Below are positions 7,900-17,187 of a DNA stretch of 64,000 nucleotides, piece by piece. Each line of letters begins with the position of its first letter. Position 1 is the first letter of the stretch. This DNA is from Planctomycetota bacterium. GTDB taxonomy: Bacteria > Planctomycetota > UBA8108 > UBA1146. The stretch spans positions 1 through 64,000 of the forward strand of contig JACETR010000006.1 in assembly GCA_013911165.1 (NCBI GenBank), in the 5' to 3' direction. A program made the translations under genes and the position numbers. Below the pieces are notes generated by a model. That model ran no database searches and was not told where the DNA came from. It worked only from the letters and a program-made list of their open reading frames with translations.

Positions 7900-10529
7900 A
7901 TCACGGCTATTCTTTTTCTCCAGCCGCCAAAAGGCGTGACCTGTGGTGGTTGAGCCTCTTTCTGATCTGTGCTTTTCCACTTTCAGGAGAAGGGCAAAAC
8001 GGAGACAGAAAGGGGGAAGTCCAGCAGGAGAACTGGCGCCAGTGGAACGTACCGGAAGCCCCCGTCCTTTCGCCGGAAGAAGCTCTGGCTTCCTTTCAAA
8101 TTGCTTCTGGATTCCGCATTGAGTTGGCGGCCAGCGAACCTTCCGTCGTCGATCCTGTTGCCATGGCATGGGATGAAGAGGGTCGGCTTTGGGTCGTCGA
8201 GATGCGTTCTTACATGCCCGATGTGGCTGGCAATGGTGAAACTGACCCGGTCGGACAAATCGGGGTGCTGGAGGATCTGAATGGGGATGGTTTCTATGAA
8301 ACCCGTCACACATTCCTCGACCGCCTCATCAATCCCCGGGCGATCAGTATCGTCGAAGGAGGCGTCCTGGTCGGAGAACCTCCAAATCTCTGGTACTGCC
8401 AAGACTTCGATGGGGACCATCGCTGCGATCGGAGAACGAGGGTCAGTCACTATGGAACCGACGACCCCGATCATGTCGAACACACCGATAATGGCCTTGT
8501 CAGGGCCCTCGACAACTGGATCTATAATTCGAAGAGCAGTCGTAAATTCCGCTTCGATCTGGTGGAGGGAAAACCGCACCTGATCGACGCACCCACAGCA
8601 TTTCGGGGGCAATGGGGAATCGTTCAGGACGATCTCGGCCGTTTACACTACAACCACAACTCGACATGGATCCTCGCCGACCCATTGCCAACCGAGCTGC
8701 TTCTGGCGAACCCCTGGTGTGGCAGGACGATCGGGCAGCCTGCACGGGCCGGGCAAACCGTGATCCCTGATCCATCCACCTGGCCGGTACGGATCAATCC
8801 GGGGATCAACCGGGGTTATCAGGGGCCCATGCTGCGAGCAGACGGGCGTTTGAAAAGAAACACCGCAGCCTCCGGCGTTGCCATCCTTCGCAGTGACCGT
8901 TGGGGCCCCGATTGGAATGGCAGGGCTTTTGTTCCCGAAGCAGCGGGGAATCTCGTCGCAGCTTTCGAAGTGCAAGAAAACGGCACAGGGCTTCGAGGGA
9001 GACAGATGGTTTGGGAACATCCGGAATATGGTCAACAGGCTTTTGTGGCCAGTACCGATGAAAGATTTCGCCCCGTCGATGCAAAGCTCGGACCGGACGG
9101 GCACCTCTACATCATCGACATGTACCGGGGCATCATTCAACACCGCCAGTTCGTCACCAGTTATCTGCGCAAACAGATCGAGGAAAGAGGTCTGGCTGAA
9201 CCGGTCGGACTCGGAAGAATCTGGCGGGTTGTCCCCGAGAAAAACGATTCCTCACCAGCCGATACTGTGGCTCATCTCTCCCTCCTTCAGAGCATGGAAG
9301 GTCAGGTTGCCGCTCTCAGTGATTCGAATGGCTGGATTCGGGATACCGCTCAGCGCCTGTTAGTTGAATCCGCCTCACCCGCCGTTGTTCCGCTTCTGAA
9401 ACCGATACTGGGAGATGAAGAGGCTTTCCTGACAGCGAGAGTCCATTCGCTGCGAACACTGGCGGGCCTGGGCCAGTTGAACAGTGCGGATCTCATCACA
9501 GTGCTGTCATCATCCAGCCCTGAATTACGGCGTATCGGTTGTCAGGTATTGGCTGAACTGACTACTCCCGATTCTGACTGGCAAAACTGTATTCCAGCCC
9601 TGATCACACCACAAAGCGGGGAATCCCGGATCGATACTCTGCACCGGGTCATTGCTCTTTCCGCGATGAAGGAAAATGAAGTCGCCCTCGAAGGTCTCTT
9701 CTCGATTCTCAGGGACCACGGCGATTCTCCCCATATTCGACTTGCCGCACTCAGTCAGTGGGACGACTACCAGGTGGAAAGACTCAGTCGATTTCTGTCG
9801 ACCGATTTTGCCAACGAGGATTTCTCAGGATTTCTTTCACTCGTCAATGAAGTTACCCGCTCTGCTCTCTACAAAGATCCCAACGCACTGCCCCTGATTC
9901 TCGAAATGATCGGCGAGCTGGACTCCCTTGATCTCCGATTCTCTGCGGTAGTAGCAGGCATCGACTTCGCCTTTCAACAAAAGCGCTGGAACCCTCCCGC
10001 TCTTTCAGAGATCCCCCCCACACTCACCCGGGGTGATCTTCCTGAAGCCCTGTCAGTTGCTTGCCAGAAAATCGTCGCAAAGTTGCTGATTTCCAAATCA
10101 GAGAAGGAGACTCTTCGACCATGGACTGAGCAGGAAAGAAGATGGGCAAAATCCGGTGCCCGTGCTTTTGCCTCTTCCTGTTCGTCGTGCCATGGATCCG
10201 GCGGCCAGGGCTTGCCGGGGTTGGGCCCCTCTCTTCAGGGGAGTGAATGGTTACTGGGAGAGGAAGATGTTCCCATTCGCATCATTCTCGATGGCCTGAC
10301 AGGTCCCATCACTGTCGATGGAGAAGTTTGGGATCTGACCATGCCCGGCCATCGGGAAAACCCGAAGATGACCGATACCGAAATCTCCGCACTCCTCACA
10401 TGGATTCGCCGGCAATGGGGACACGGAGCCGACCCGGTATCCCCGAAAACAGTCCAACGGGTTCGTGAAAAAACTGCCGATCGCAAACAACCGTGGACCG
10501 CCGAACTGTTGAGGGAAGGCTCACGATGA
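7896..10529 (+). CDS. PVC-type membrane-bound dehydrogenase with C-terminal cytochrome c domain
   Basis: Large secreted protein of the planctomycete/verrucomicrobial type: signal segment LWWLSLFLICAFPLSG, an N-terminal beta-propeller region (VVDPVAMAWDEEGRLWVVE, DLNGDGFYETR, GPDGHLYIIDMYRGIIQ), a HEAT-like helical middle, and a C-terminal mono-heme cytochrome c domain with CSSCHGSGGQG and a distal Met in MPGHREN. These are thought to oxidise an organic substrate such as a sugar derivative and pass electrons through the heme. The track ORF starts at 7713 inside the previous gene; ATG 7896 in the ATGA overlap is the likely start (877 residues). Followed by a DUF1080 protein in the same overlap style. 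Confidence 0.85.
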   Translation: MNHGYSFSPAAKRRDLWWLSLFLICAFPLSGEGQNGDRKGEVQQENWRQWNVPEAPVLSPEEALASFQIASGFRIELAASEPSVVDPVAMAWDEEGRLWVVEMRSYMPDVAGNGETDPVGQIGVLEDLNGDGFYETRHTFLDRLINPRAISIVEGGVLVGEPPNLWYCQDFDGDHRCDRRTRVSHYGTDDPDHVEHTDNGLVRALDNWIYNSKSSRKFRFDLVEGKPHLIDAPTAFRGQWGIVQDDLGRLHYNHNSTWILADPLPTELLLANPWCGRTIGQPARAGQTVIPDPSTWPVRINPGINRGYQGPMLRADGRLKRNTAASGVAILRSDRWGPDWNGRAFVPEAAGNLVAAFEVQENGTGLRGRQMVWEHPEYGQQAFVASTDERFRPVDAKLGPDGHLYIIDMYRGIIQHRQFVTSYLRKQIEERGLAEPVGLGRIWRVVPEKNDSSPADTVAHLSLLQSMEGQVAALSDSNGWIRDTAQRLLVESASPAVVPLLKPILGDEEAFLTARVHSLRTLAGLGQLNSADLITVLSSSSPELRRIGCQVLAELTTPDSDWQNCIPALITPQSGESRIDTLHRVIALSAMKENEVALEGLFSILRDHGDSPHIRLAALSQWDDYQVERLSRFLSTDFANEDFSGFLSLVNEVTRSALYKDPNALPLILEMIGELDSLDLRFSAVVAGIDFAFQQKRWNPPALSEIPPTLTRGDLPEALSVACQKIVAKLLISKSEKETLRPWTEQERRWAKSGARAFASSCSSCHGSGGQGLPGLGPSLQGSEWLLGEEDVPIRIILDGLTGPITVDGEVWDLTMPGHRENPKMTDTEISALLTWIRRQWGHGADPVSPKTVQRVREKTADRKQPWTAELLREGSR

Positions 10530-11683
10530 TCAGTCCTGTTCTGCTGCTGCTGTCGATATTCGGCCTGACCTTTACTGAGCCGGACACCTCGGTCTCTTTG
10601 GATAAAGACACACTGCAGTGGCAAGATTTGACTCCCCTGGAGGACCTGAAGGGTTGGAAAGTGTGTTGTGGCCCAGCCCGCTATGAGGTCAAGAACGGTG
10701 TGGTCACAGGGACCACTGTTCCGGGAAGCCCGAATACATTCCTGATTACAGAAAAGAAATATGGCGACTTTGAACTCGAGTATGAGTTCAAGGTCGACAG
10801 CCGATTGAACGCAGGAGTACAGATTCGCAGCGAAGTCAGCCAGAACCGCATGCGTGGCTGCCAGATCGAGATCGATATGGACGAAAATCGGCAACGATTC
10901 TGGAGTGCCGGGATCTATGAAGAGGGTGATCGAGGCTGGCTCTGTGACCTTTCAAAGAACCCGGAAGCCATCGCTGCACACAACATCGATGAATGGAATC
11001 ACGTTCGTGTGGTCACCCGTGGAGCCATGATCGAAACCTATCTGAATGGTGTCGCTGCAGCGAAGACATGGTGCGGCCAACGCCTGAAAGGGGTCATTGG
11101 CCTTCAGGTTCATGGCGTCGGTGCAGCTCAGACAGAGCCTCTGAAGGTTCAATGGCGACGACTGAAAATCAGGGATCATGGGGAACACCAATGGGTCACC
11201 GTTCTGGATTCATCCAAAACTCCCTCCCATTCCACCGATGAGGATTCCCCTGTGTCCCTTTGGAAGTTCACTCCCGACTCGACCACAGAAAGCCTGAAAC
11301 TGCTTCTCGATTTGAAAGAGAAGCAGTCATGGAGCTTTCGTCAGGGGGACCTTTCCTACCAAATCAACACCGCCAGAAACACATTCAGTTTCAGTTTTCC
11401 GCCGCTGAATAAGCAACAGGATTCAGGGCCCATGGGAATACTGGGATCCACACAGGACAGACCCTGGAATCAGTCGCGAATCTTCCTGCACAGGAACTCC
11501 TGGGGAGTCGGATATGAGATTCTGGGCCCCGGAGGATCGGGAAACTCCAGAAAAGTCGATCGGTTCGACCTTCCCCGACCCGGAAGCGGGGAGGAGTGGG
11601 CGATCACCGCCTCTCCCGGAACCCAGTGGCAAGTACAGGCCCTGATCCGAAAAACAGCGTCAAATAGCCCTCAAAAGCCCTGA
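10526..11683 (+). CDS. DUF1080 (3-keto-disaccharide hydrolase-like) secreted protein
   Basis: N-terminal half is a DUF1080 domain, a concanavalin-like fold common in Planctomycetes and linked to 3-keto-glycoside hydrolysis: DLTPLEDLKGWKV, YGDFELEYEFKVD, LNAGVQIRSE, EWNHVRVVTRGAMIETYLNG and IGLQVHG are in the expected order. A hydrophobic leader (ISPVLLLLSIFGLTF) suggests export. The second half, from about residue 220, is not recognised. The track start 10493 lies inside the upstream gene; ATG 10526 overlaps its stop (ATGA), giving 385 residues. Coupling to the dehydrogenase suggests the two act on the same carbohydrate, oxidation then hydrolysis, which is inference. Confidence 0.8.
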   Translation: MISPVLLLLSIFGLTFTEPDTSVSLDKDTLQWQDLTPLEDLKGWKVCCGPARYEVKNGVVTGTTVPGSPNTFLITEKKYGDFELEYEFKVDSRLNAGVQIRSEVSQNRMRGCQIEIDMDENRQRFWSAGIYEEGDRGWLCDLSKNPEAIAAHNIDEWNHVRVVTRGAMIETYLNGVAAAKTWCGQRLKGVIGLQVHGVGAAQTEPLKVQWRRLKIRDHGEHQWVTVLDSSKTPSHSTDEDSPVSLWKFTPDSTTESLKLLLDLKEKQSWSFRQGDLSYQINTARNTFSFSFPPLNKQQDSGPMGILGSTQDRPWNQSRIFLHRNSWGVGYEILGPGGSGNSRKVDRFDLPRPGSGEEWAITASPGTQWQVQALIRKTASNSPQKP

Positions 11684-11717
11684 TTCGGCAGATGAGTGGC
11701 GGATTCTTCGGAAATCA

Positions 11718-11746
11718 TTGCACCCCCAGAGGTGGACCGATAGACT
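11718..11746 (+). promoter_or_regulatory. Candidate sigma-70 promoter for rpmH
   Basis: TTGCAC at 11718-11723 and TAGACT at 11741-11746 are separated by 17 bases, a good spacing for a housekeeping promoter, and lie about 30 bases upstream of the rpmH start. The -10 matches the consensus at four of six positions. Only by-eye evidence; upstream DUF1080 transcripts could also read through. Confidence 0.45.
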
Positions 11747-11777
11747 TCCGGTTCGGTTAAAAACTCACGGAGGAATA

Positions 11778-11915
11778 ATGAAGGTCAGGATCAGAAAGAG
11801 CGGAATCAAGCGCAAGCGTCAGGGATTTCGCGCCCGCATGAAGACCAAAGCCGGCCGCAAGCAGATCAATGCCCGTCGCCGCAAGGGAACCACTCGCCTG
11901 ACGGCATGGGGTTAA
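11778..11915 (+). CDS. rpmH: 50S ribosomal protein bL34
   Basis: A 45-residue, extremely basic protein with the bL34 signature IKRKRQGFRARMKTKAGRK followed by RRRKGTTRLT. It is a structural protein of the large ribosomal subunit bound to 23S rRNA. The track start (GTG-type, 65 aa) is too long; the ATG at 11778 follows GGAGGAATA and gives normal bL34 length. Departures from the usual sequence: MKVRIRKSG replaces the common MKRTFQPS-type N-terminus, one residue is missing in the KRKRxHGFR loop, and the tail is TTRLTAWG. It is not next to rnpA or dnaA, its usual neighbours; here it stands alone between a candidate promoter and a strong terminator. Confidence 0.9.
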   Translation: MKVRIRKSGIKRKRQGFRARMKTKAGRKQINARRRKGTTRLTAWG

Positions 11916-11954
11916 TCAACTACAAGCCGCGTTCCCGACAATGTTAAAAATGTG

Positions 11955-11984
11955 ATCCAGTGCGTTCGCGCACTGGATTTTTTT
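11955..11984 (+). terminator. Rho-independent terminator after rpmH
   Basis: Perfect 10-bp stem ATCCAGTGCG / CGCACTGGAT closed by a TTCG tetraloop and followed by six T. It lies 40 bases after the rpmH stop. On the other strand the same hairpin is followed by CACATTTTTAAC, so it may also stop the convergent MinD-like gene. Confidence 0.92.
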
Positions 11985-12019
11985 GTTCCACTATTTTGCC
12001 CCGGATTTTCAGGCTGAAT

Positions 12020-12844
12020 TCAGCTGTCGAGAATGCTGTCGATACGGTTCATGAAATCGCCGTCCGATTCACCATCCATCCTCACAAGAATGTTTTTGGC
12101 AACATTTCTGAAATCGGTCGAGGCTTTCGATCCCGGCTCCTCGATCAGAACCATCTTCCCGCGGAGAGCTGATTTTTCCAGGGCTTCATCTTTTCTCACT
12201 GCACCGGCCCAATGAAGCTCTTCGTCCTTCAAGACCCTTTGAAAATGGTCGAACAATCGTCTGCCCGCGATCTGATCTTCCACCTCATTCGGAACCAGCC
12301 AGCGAGATGGAGGTGATTCCAGATGACTGACAAACTGCAGAACCTTGATGGCATCGACCCGCGCCGTAGCTTCGGCATTGGTAATCACCAAAACGTCCTG
12401 ACAATACTCTCCACAAAAATACTGGTGATGATCAATTCCAGCACCAGTATCGAAAGCGAGAATATCGGTATTGTCTGAATTGGCCGTCAAAATCTTCTGC
12501 AACTGACGATGGTCACTGTCGGACAATTCCAATAACTGGGTTCCATCGTCTTTCTGGCCGGTCAGCAGATGAAGAGACCCATCCGGGTAATCGTCATCTC
12601 CAGCCCAGTAACTGCGAGGAACCTCCACCAAAGCGTCATCCAGTGAACAATCACCATTCAAAAGTTCGCGAATTGTCCAACGGGGACTATCAACCGACAA
12701 ATAGATATGCGAGTTGTGGGTGTTCAGGTCGATATCGACCAAAATGACCCTTTTGCCCCTGCGAGCCCATTCCAGACAGACTGCCACCGCAAGGTGGGTT
12801 TTTCCGGCACCGCCTTTACCGCTGGTGATGGTGATGGTCTTCAT
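12020..12844 (-). CDS. MinD/ParA-family P-loop ATPase
   Basis: A deviant-Walker ATPase of the MinD/FlhG/ParA group. The N-terminus ITITSGKGGAGKTHLA is the KGGxxKT Walker A with the signature Lys, followed by VILVDIDLNTHNSH (A' box) and DILAFDTGAGID (Walker B). The C-terminal part has no obvious amphipathic MinD membrane-targeting helix. The track start at 12922 adds 26 residues with no family similarity; the ATG at 12844 gives MKTITITSGKGG, the usual start for the family (274 residues). No minC, minE, parB or flagellar gene is near, so the cargo is unknown. The next gene on the strand, 84 bases upstream, is the FHA-M64 protein. Confidence 0.8.
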   Translation of the reverse strand: MKTITITSGKGGAGKTHLAVAVCLEWARRGKRVILVDIDLNTHNSHIYLSVDSPRWTIRELLNGDCSLDDALVEVPRSYWAGDDDYPDGSLHLLTGQKDDGTQLLELSDSDHRQLQKILTANSDNTDILAFDTGAGIDHHQYFCGEYCQDVLVITNAEATARVDAIKVLQFVSHLESPPSRWLVPNEVEDQIAGRRLFDHFQRVLKDEELHWAGAVRKDEALEKSALRGKMVLIEEPGSKASTDFRNVAKNILVRMDGESDGDFMNRIDSILDS

Positions 12845-12928
12845 CTCGGACAAGGGACAACCTCTTTTCTCAACAGGGTCACCGGCCCGAAACGGACCAA
12901 CTGAGCGGCGTGACGCTATCATGCCTGA

Positions 12929-15900
12929 TCAGGGCTGAACTTCCACCCACCATTCCAACTCCTGGGTCAACAGCCCTTCATCGTCTCGCAGGACCCAGGG
13001 GGTCGGATCCTTGATGGAACAACGCACCCGATGCCAGCCCGGTTCCAGATCCTTGGCCCTGAGCTGTGCAGCTCTCACGGTTTTTCCGGTCGGGTCCAGT
13101 CCGCTCTGGGAGCGACGCCAAACCTCACCCAGTCGCTCATCATTGACCGCGGTCTGGCCAGTGGAACCCTCACCGCCGGCAGCGGCAGGTTTCTGCAACC
13201 CATAAGAGAGAACCCTCCAAACCACTTCCAGATCATGAGTCCGTGGTTGGAGTGTCCAGACCTTGAGGATGATCTCCTCCTCGTCCTCTTTTTTGAGGAC
13301 CAGCTCACCCGGCTCGGGCTCAACACGGTCGACAGGTCTCACGTTGCGATAGATCTGCTTCACCATGTGCTCCATACAAACGACACAGAAACCACTGAGA
13401 TCGCGCATCATGCACGACAACTGTGGACGCCAGACATGGTAGGGCTTGCGATCTCCCCCCTCAAAAAGACCGACAGTGCTGTTGTTCCACCAGCGGTCCT
13501 CTGCATCGATCCATTCCTGCCAGATCACCTTCGAAGCCACATCGTCTTTGTCGCTGCCGTGCATCAGATTGGGAGGAGCGGGGCGAGTGGCCACCACGGC
13601 ATCCCTGGGCGGCGGAGGCTGTTTGTCCGGGTCCTGCCCGGGTTCATTGTCGTATTCATCATTGAGGCCCCCAAAGGAATGCCCCACCTCGTGGTGGACG
13701 AGACCGAGAGCACCCTTGGGCAAACTGGTGACCCCCCCGCCACCGGTTGCGACCCCCGCCACATCATTGGCAATGACCACCGTTTGTCGATCCTTGCCTG
13801 CCTCCCCCAGACGATCAGTGATCGAAAACACTTTTCCGGCATTGGAGGTCAACACGTCGTAGCGAACCATACAGCCAAGGGGAGTGTCCTTGCTAATCTC
13901 ACCGGGTTCTCTGGAGACACCATTGTCGACGGACTGCAAGTGCACTGCGGAGCAGTTGAAGTATTGTTCGTATTCCCGGTAAGGATCGACGGAGAAAAGC
14001 AGGCGCTCACAGGTTTTGGCGTGGTTGAGAAACTGGGACTGCTGCTCGTCTGCCACCTGATACCCATCACCAAGGATAAACAGATCGATCCGATTTTTCG
14101 GATCTCCACTCTCTCTGAGGGGAACGACTGCCAAATAGGGGTCTAAGAGAAGCCTTCGGGCCTCTGCGGATTGTTCGGCATCGTCAGATTTGGCGATGAC
14201 TTCGCGCAACATCTGATCCGCCAAACTGAAGCTGCCCTGCTCTCTGAGCAGTTGTGCATAGTCGACGATCACGTCGATCTTCTTGGATTTCCTCAGACGT
14301 TCTGCCTGGGCAATGGCCTCACGTTCTCGCTCTTTCTTGAGTCGCTTCTCCTCCAGAAGATTCTCTTTATCGAGAATCGTTACCAATCGGCCATCGTACT
14401 CGACAAACTCTGATCCGGTCGGAATCCCCGGGCGAGCCTTCATGAGAATCGCTTCTGCAAGGCTCTCCCCACTCTTGCGCCGGTGCAAGTTGACCAGTGC
14501 ACGGTGGAATCCCTCATCATCTCCGGCGATCTCAGCAAGAAACACCAGGCCCATCACTCCCTCTACTGAGTGGGGAACTGACCTGAAAAGGGCAGACTTG
14601 TCGGTCGAGGTGACTTCAAGCCAAGACTTTTCCAGATTTTGTTTTCCACCGGCGATCGTGCGTTGCAACTCCACACTTTCCCGAGTCGCACGCAGTACTC
14701 TCATCGGAACCCCTGCAACACGGACTTCCAATTCACCACCGGCTGCACCTTCGATGAACTCTTCAAACATGGCCGTCAATGATCCCGCCTTGACGAGCAG
14801 ATCCAGAGCCTGAATGTGGTCATTGGGCGGCAGGTCGAGGGAAAGCGCGCGATAGAGAACAGGAGAGAGATCAGAGTAGCGACACTCCTCCAGATATCTT
14901 CTGGATCGGGCCAGCAGCTCGCTCCATTCACGAGGGGCCTTCACCCGCCGGGGAGGTTCTTTCAATTTGAGGTCTGCCATACCCTCGACCAGATCGGTCA
15001 GCATTCCCTCAAACTCATTGAAGCCCGCCAAACGCTGACGGGAAGCGGCGACCAATCGGAGCGCTTCGCCCGGTTTTCGCAGATTGAGCAGGCTTGTGAC
15101 TTGTTCATCCAAAGTTCGAATTTCAGCTCTGGCCATCCGCCCGATCTGATCTGCCCTGCCTGTCCAATACTTCCTGCTGGCGTCACCGGAATCGACTCTC
15201 GCGAGAAAACGGGCCACGACTGAGGCATTGCCAAACTCCTGAGCCAAAACCATCGGAGTGAGCAACTCTTCGAGGGCTTCCCGTCGTGTTAACTGCGTAG
15301 CACTTTTGACACCCTCAAGGGCTTCTGCGAGATCAAGACACGTCTTTGCAGCACGGCTGGAAGGTTGCCGCCTGGCGATGGACCGAAGTCCATCGATGGC
15401 ATCCCAGCCCATTTCTCCATCCGCCATTTCCTGCTCGAGAAGTTTCAGTGAAACTTCTCCATCGTCCATGGGTCCGGCAATCTGTGTCACGTCAGTGTTT
15501 GCCGAATCGGTTTCCTGTTGCAGCTGAACTTCCCGGACGATCTTCTTGGGGCCTGTGGCATATTCTTTGGCAACAAGTCCCACGAGAACCAGAAGAAGAA
15601 TCATCAGCGTGATATCTGCAACCCTGTTGAGGGCAGAAGGGCCTGACCTTCTCGGGACGTAAGCGTTCTCCTCATCCGGATTCGCAGCCACCGCAGATTT
15701 CTTCCCAGAGGAAGCAGTTGCCCCACGACTTCCTGTCGTGGCGGGTCGCTTTTTCGCAGGGTTCTTGCGAACTGCCTTCGCCTGTGGAGAGCGGACTTCG
15801 ATGATGGCTTCACCGATTTCAATCCGGTCCCCCGCACGAAGTCGGGCGGATTCGATGCGTTCTCCATTGAGATAGGTTCCATTCGAGGAACGCTTGTCGA

Positions 15901-16090
15901 TCAGGCGAAAATCCTGACCGTCAATTCTGATCTCCGCATGGACTCTACTGATTTTGGCAATATCAAGGGTGACAGTGCACTCATCGGATCTGCCGATGGT
16001 GATGGAACTGATGCCGGTAGTGGGAATCTGACGGGATCCACTACCGTGAACCAGAAACAGGTTCATGGAATCATCGGATTGCTGGGGCAT
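12929..16090 (-). CDS. FHA domain - transmembrane - M64 metallopeptidase fusion
   Basis: A 1053-residue protein in three parts. Residues about 10-100 form an FHA domain, which binds phosphothreonine: SITIGRSDECTV, KISRVHAEIRI and DKRSSNGTYLNGERI contain the conserved GR, SxxH and NG residues. A Lys/Ala-rich linker (about 101-150) leads to one membrane helix (ITLMILLLVLVGLVAK, about 160-176). After a helical middle (coiled-coil-like EEKRLKKEREREAIAQAERL) comes an M64 (IgA-peptidase-type) zinc peptidase: RIDLFILGDGYQ, then HHEVGHSFGGLNDEYD with the HExxH zinc site. Topology should place FHA in the cytoplasm and the peptidase outside, so phosphorylation inside might control proteolysis across the membrane; that is inference. 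The end, after VDRVEPEPGELVL, is unrecognised. Confidence 0.82.
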   Translation of the reverse strand: MPQQSDDSMNLFLVHGSGSRQIPTTGISSITIGRSDECTVTLDIAKISRVHAEIRIDGQDFRLIDKRSSNGTYLNGERIESARLRAGDRIEIGEAIIEVRSPQAKAVRKNPAKKRPATTGSRGATASSGKKSAVAANPDEENAYVPRRSGPSALNRVADITLMILLLVLVGLVAKEYATGPKKIVREVQLQQETDSANTDVTQIAGPMDDGEVSLKLLEQEMADGEMGWDAIDGLRSIARRQPSSRAAKTCLDLAEALEGVKSATQLTRREALEELLTPMVLAQEFGNASVVARFLARVDSGDASRKYWTGRADQIGRMARAEIRTLDEQVTSLLNLRKPGEALRLVAASRQRLAGFNEFEGMLTDLVEGMADLKLKEPPRRVKAPREWSELLARSRRYLEECRYSDLSPVLYRALSLDLPPNDHIQALDLLVKAGSLTAMFEEFIEGAAGGELEVRVAGVPMRVLRATRESVELQRTIAGGKQNLEKSWLEVTSTDKSALFRSVPHSVEGVMGLVFLAEIAGDDEGFHRALVNLHRRKSGESLAEAILMKARPGIPTGSEFVEYDGRLVTILDKENLLEEKRLKKEREREAIAQAERLRKSKKIDVIVDYAQLLREQGSFSLADQMLREVIAKSDDAEQSAEARRLLLDPYLAVVPLRESGDPKNRIDLFILGDGYQVADEQQSQFLNHAKTCERLLFSVDPYREYEQYFNCSAVHLQSVDNGVSREPGEISKDTPLGCMVRYDVLTSNAGKVFSITDRLGEAGKDRQTVVIANDVAGVATGGGGVTSLPKGALGLVHHEVGHSFGGLNDEYDNEPGQDPDKQPPPPRDAVVATRPAPPNLMHGSDKDDVASKVIWQEWIDAEDRWWNNSTVGLFEGGDRKPYHVWRPQLSCMMRDLSGFCVVCMEHMVKQIYRNVRPVDRVEPEPGELVLKKEDEEEIILKVWTLQPRTHDLEVVWRVLSYGLQKPAAAGGEGSTGQTAVNDERLGEVWRRSQSGLDPTGKTVRAAQLRAKDLEPGWHRVRCSIKDPTPWVLRDDEGLLTQELEWWVEVQP

Positions 16091-16155
16091 TGGGGCTCAT
16101 TTCATTCCCGATCAGTTTCCATGAGTGAGCCCCCCATTTCCAGACTCAAACCGGT

Positions 16156-17085
16156 CTAAATGAGCCCCAGATCCCGTCGCAGTTCGGTGACGAGGGCCTC
16201 ATTCTCCAGGTCGATGACCGGATCTGAATCGTATTGCTCAAAGAAGAATGAGCCGGGCAACTCATCGGGAATCTCCAGCTTCTTGCGGATCTTCTTCTCT
16301 GCCGGTACGAATCCGCGCTTGGCGAGACGAACGAGGGATTCACCTATGGTTCCCTGAAGGCCGCAGACGAGGACCACCGCTTGATCCGGCCCCAGGGATC
16401 CAGAGGGGATCCCCATTCTCTCCTCGAGAACTTCGAGGGCATCTGCCTTGAATCGATCCTCCGCCCTGCCGTGAAGACCATCCCATTCCGGATATTCGGC
16501 AGGTCGGCTGACTGTCGGCAAATAGAGGAGCCCATGCTCACTGGAGAGATCTTCCAGTTCGCGTCGATAGCCCAAATCTCCAGGCCGGGAAGCACCATGA
16601 ATGATGCAGGTCCGGTCCATCGCGCTCCCTCCATTCCTTGTCCAGTCATCGCGAACGATGGAGACGAAAGGAGCCAAACCGGTTCCGGCACTGACCAGAA
16701 TGCGCCAGCGCTTGTCGTCCTCACCCACTGTTCCGGGAATCGTGAAGTGCCCTTTCGGCTTGGGACGCAAAAAGACCCGGTCTCCCTGCTGAAGTTTGAA
16801 AAGGCTGTGGGTCAGGGGATTTTTGGATTCAGGACTTCCGACTCGACGAATATAGAACTCGACATGACCACGCTCTGCAGGTTCGGAAGCGATGGACATC
16901 GGTCTTTGAACGCCTCCCAACTCAGGTTCATCGACATTATTGACGCCGATGACCATGTATTGGCCGGGGACAAACCAGTCTCCTTCGGGAAGGGGATCAT
17001 CGGGACGAACCCTGAAAATCGCCAATTCTTCAGAAAAATCTTCCCGCTTTTCGATGGTGGCATTCAGATCCAGAACCTTGGCCAT
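16156..17085 (-). CDS. Ferredoxin-NADP+ reductase-like flavoprotein
   Basis: A 309-residue FNR-superfamily oxidoreductase that moves electrons between NAD(P)H and ferredoxin or flavodoxin. The FAD site is the RPMSIAS motif (family RxYS) with the upstream WFVPGQYMVIG strand; the nicotinamide site is ILVSAGTGLAPFVSI; VVLVCGLQGTIGESL resembles the usual CG-P segment near the C-terminus. ATG 17085 is preceded by GGAGGGCGGGG. It could work with the 2-oxoacid:ferredoxin oxidoreductase in this window, but nothing in the local arrangement links them. The C-terminal part (SFFFEQYDSDPVIDLE) is a little longer than in bacterial Fpr. Confidence 0.85.
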   Translation of the reverse strand: MAKVLDLNATIEKREDFSEELAIFRVRPDDPLPEGDWFVPGQYMVIGVNNVDEPELGGVQRPMSIASEPAERGHVEFYIRRVGSPESKNPLTHSLFKLQQGDRVFLRPKPKGHFTIPGTVGEDDKRWRILVSAGTGLAPFVSIVRDDWTRNGGSAMDRTCIIHGASRPGDLGYRRELEDLSSEHGLLYLPTVSRPAEYPEWDGLHGRAEDRFKADALEVLEERMGIPSGSLGPDQAVVLVCGLQGTIGESLVRLAKRGFVPAEKKIRKKLEIPDELPGSFFFEQYDSDPVIDLENEALVTELRRDLGLI

Positions 17086-17187
17086 GACCCCGCCCTCCAG
17101 AATTTGGATTCCCGCTTCAACCTGCCAGCAGCAACAGGATCGAGTGTCGATCGGGAAACCTGCCGGGTCAAGAGCCGGAGAATCGGA

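Noticed and set aside
10235-10894. 219-residue minus-strand ORF
   Set aside because: Antisense to the end of the PVC dehydrogenase and the start of the DUF1080 gene, both well supported.
13031-14146. 371-residue plus-strand ORF
   Set aside because: Lies opposite the FHA-M64 gene and mirrors its M64 domain in a shadow frame; no start signal.
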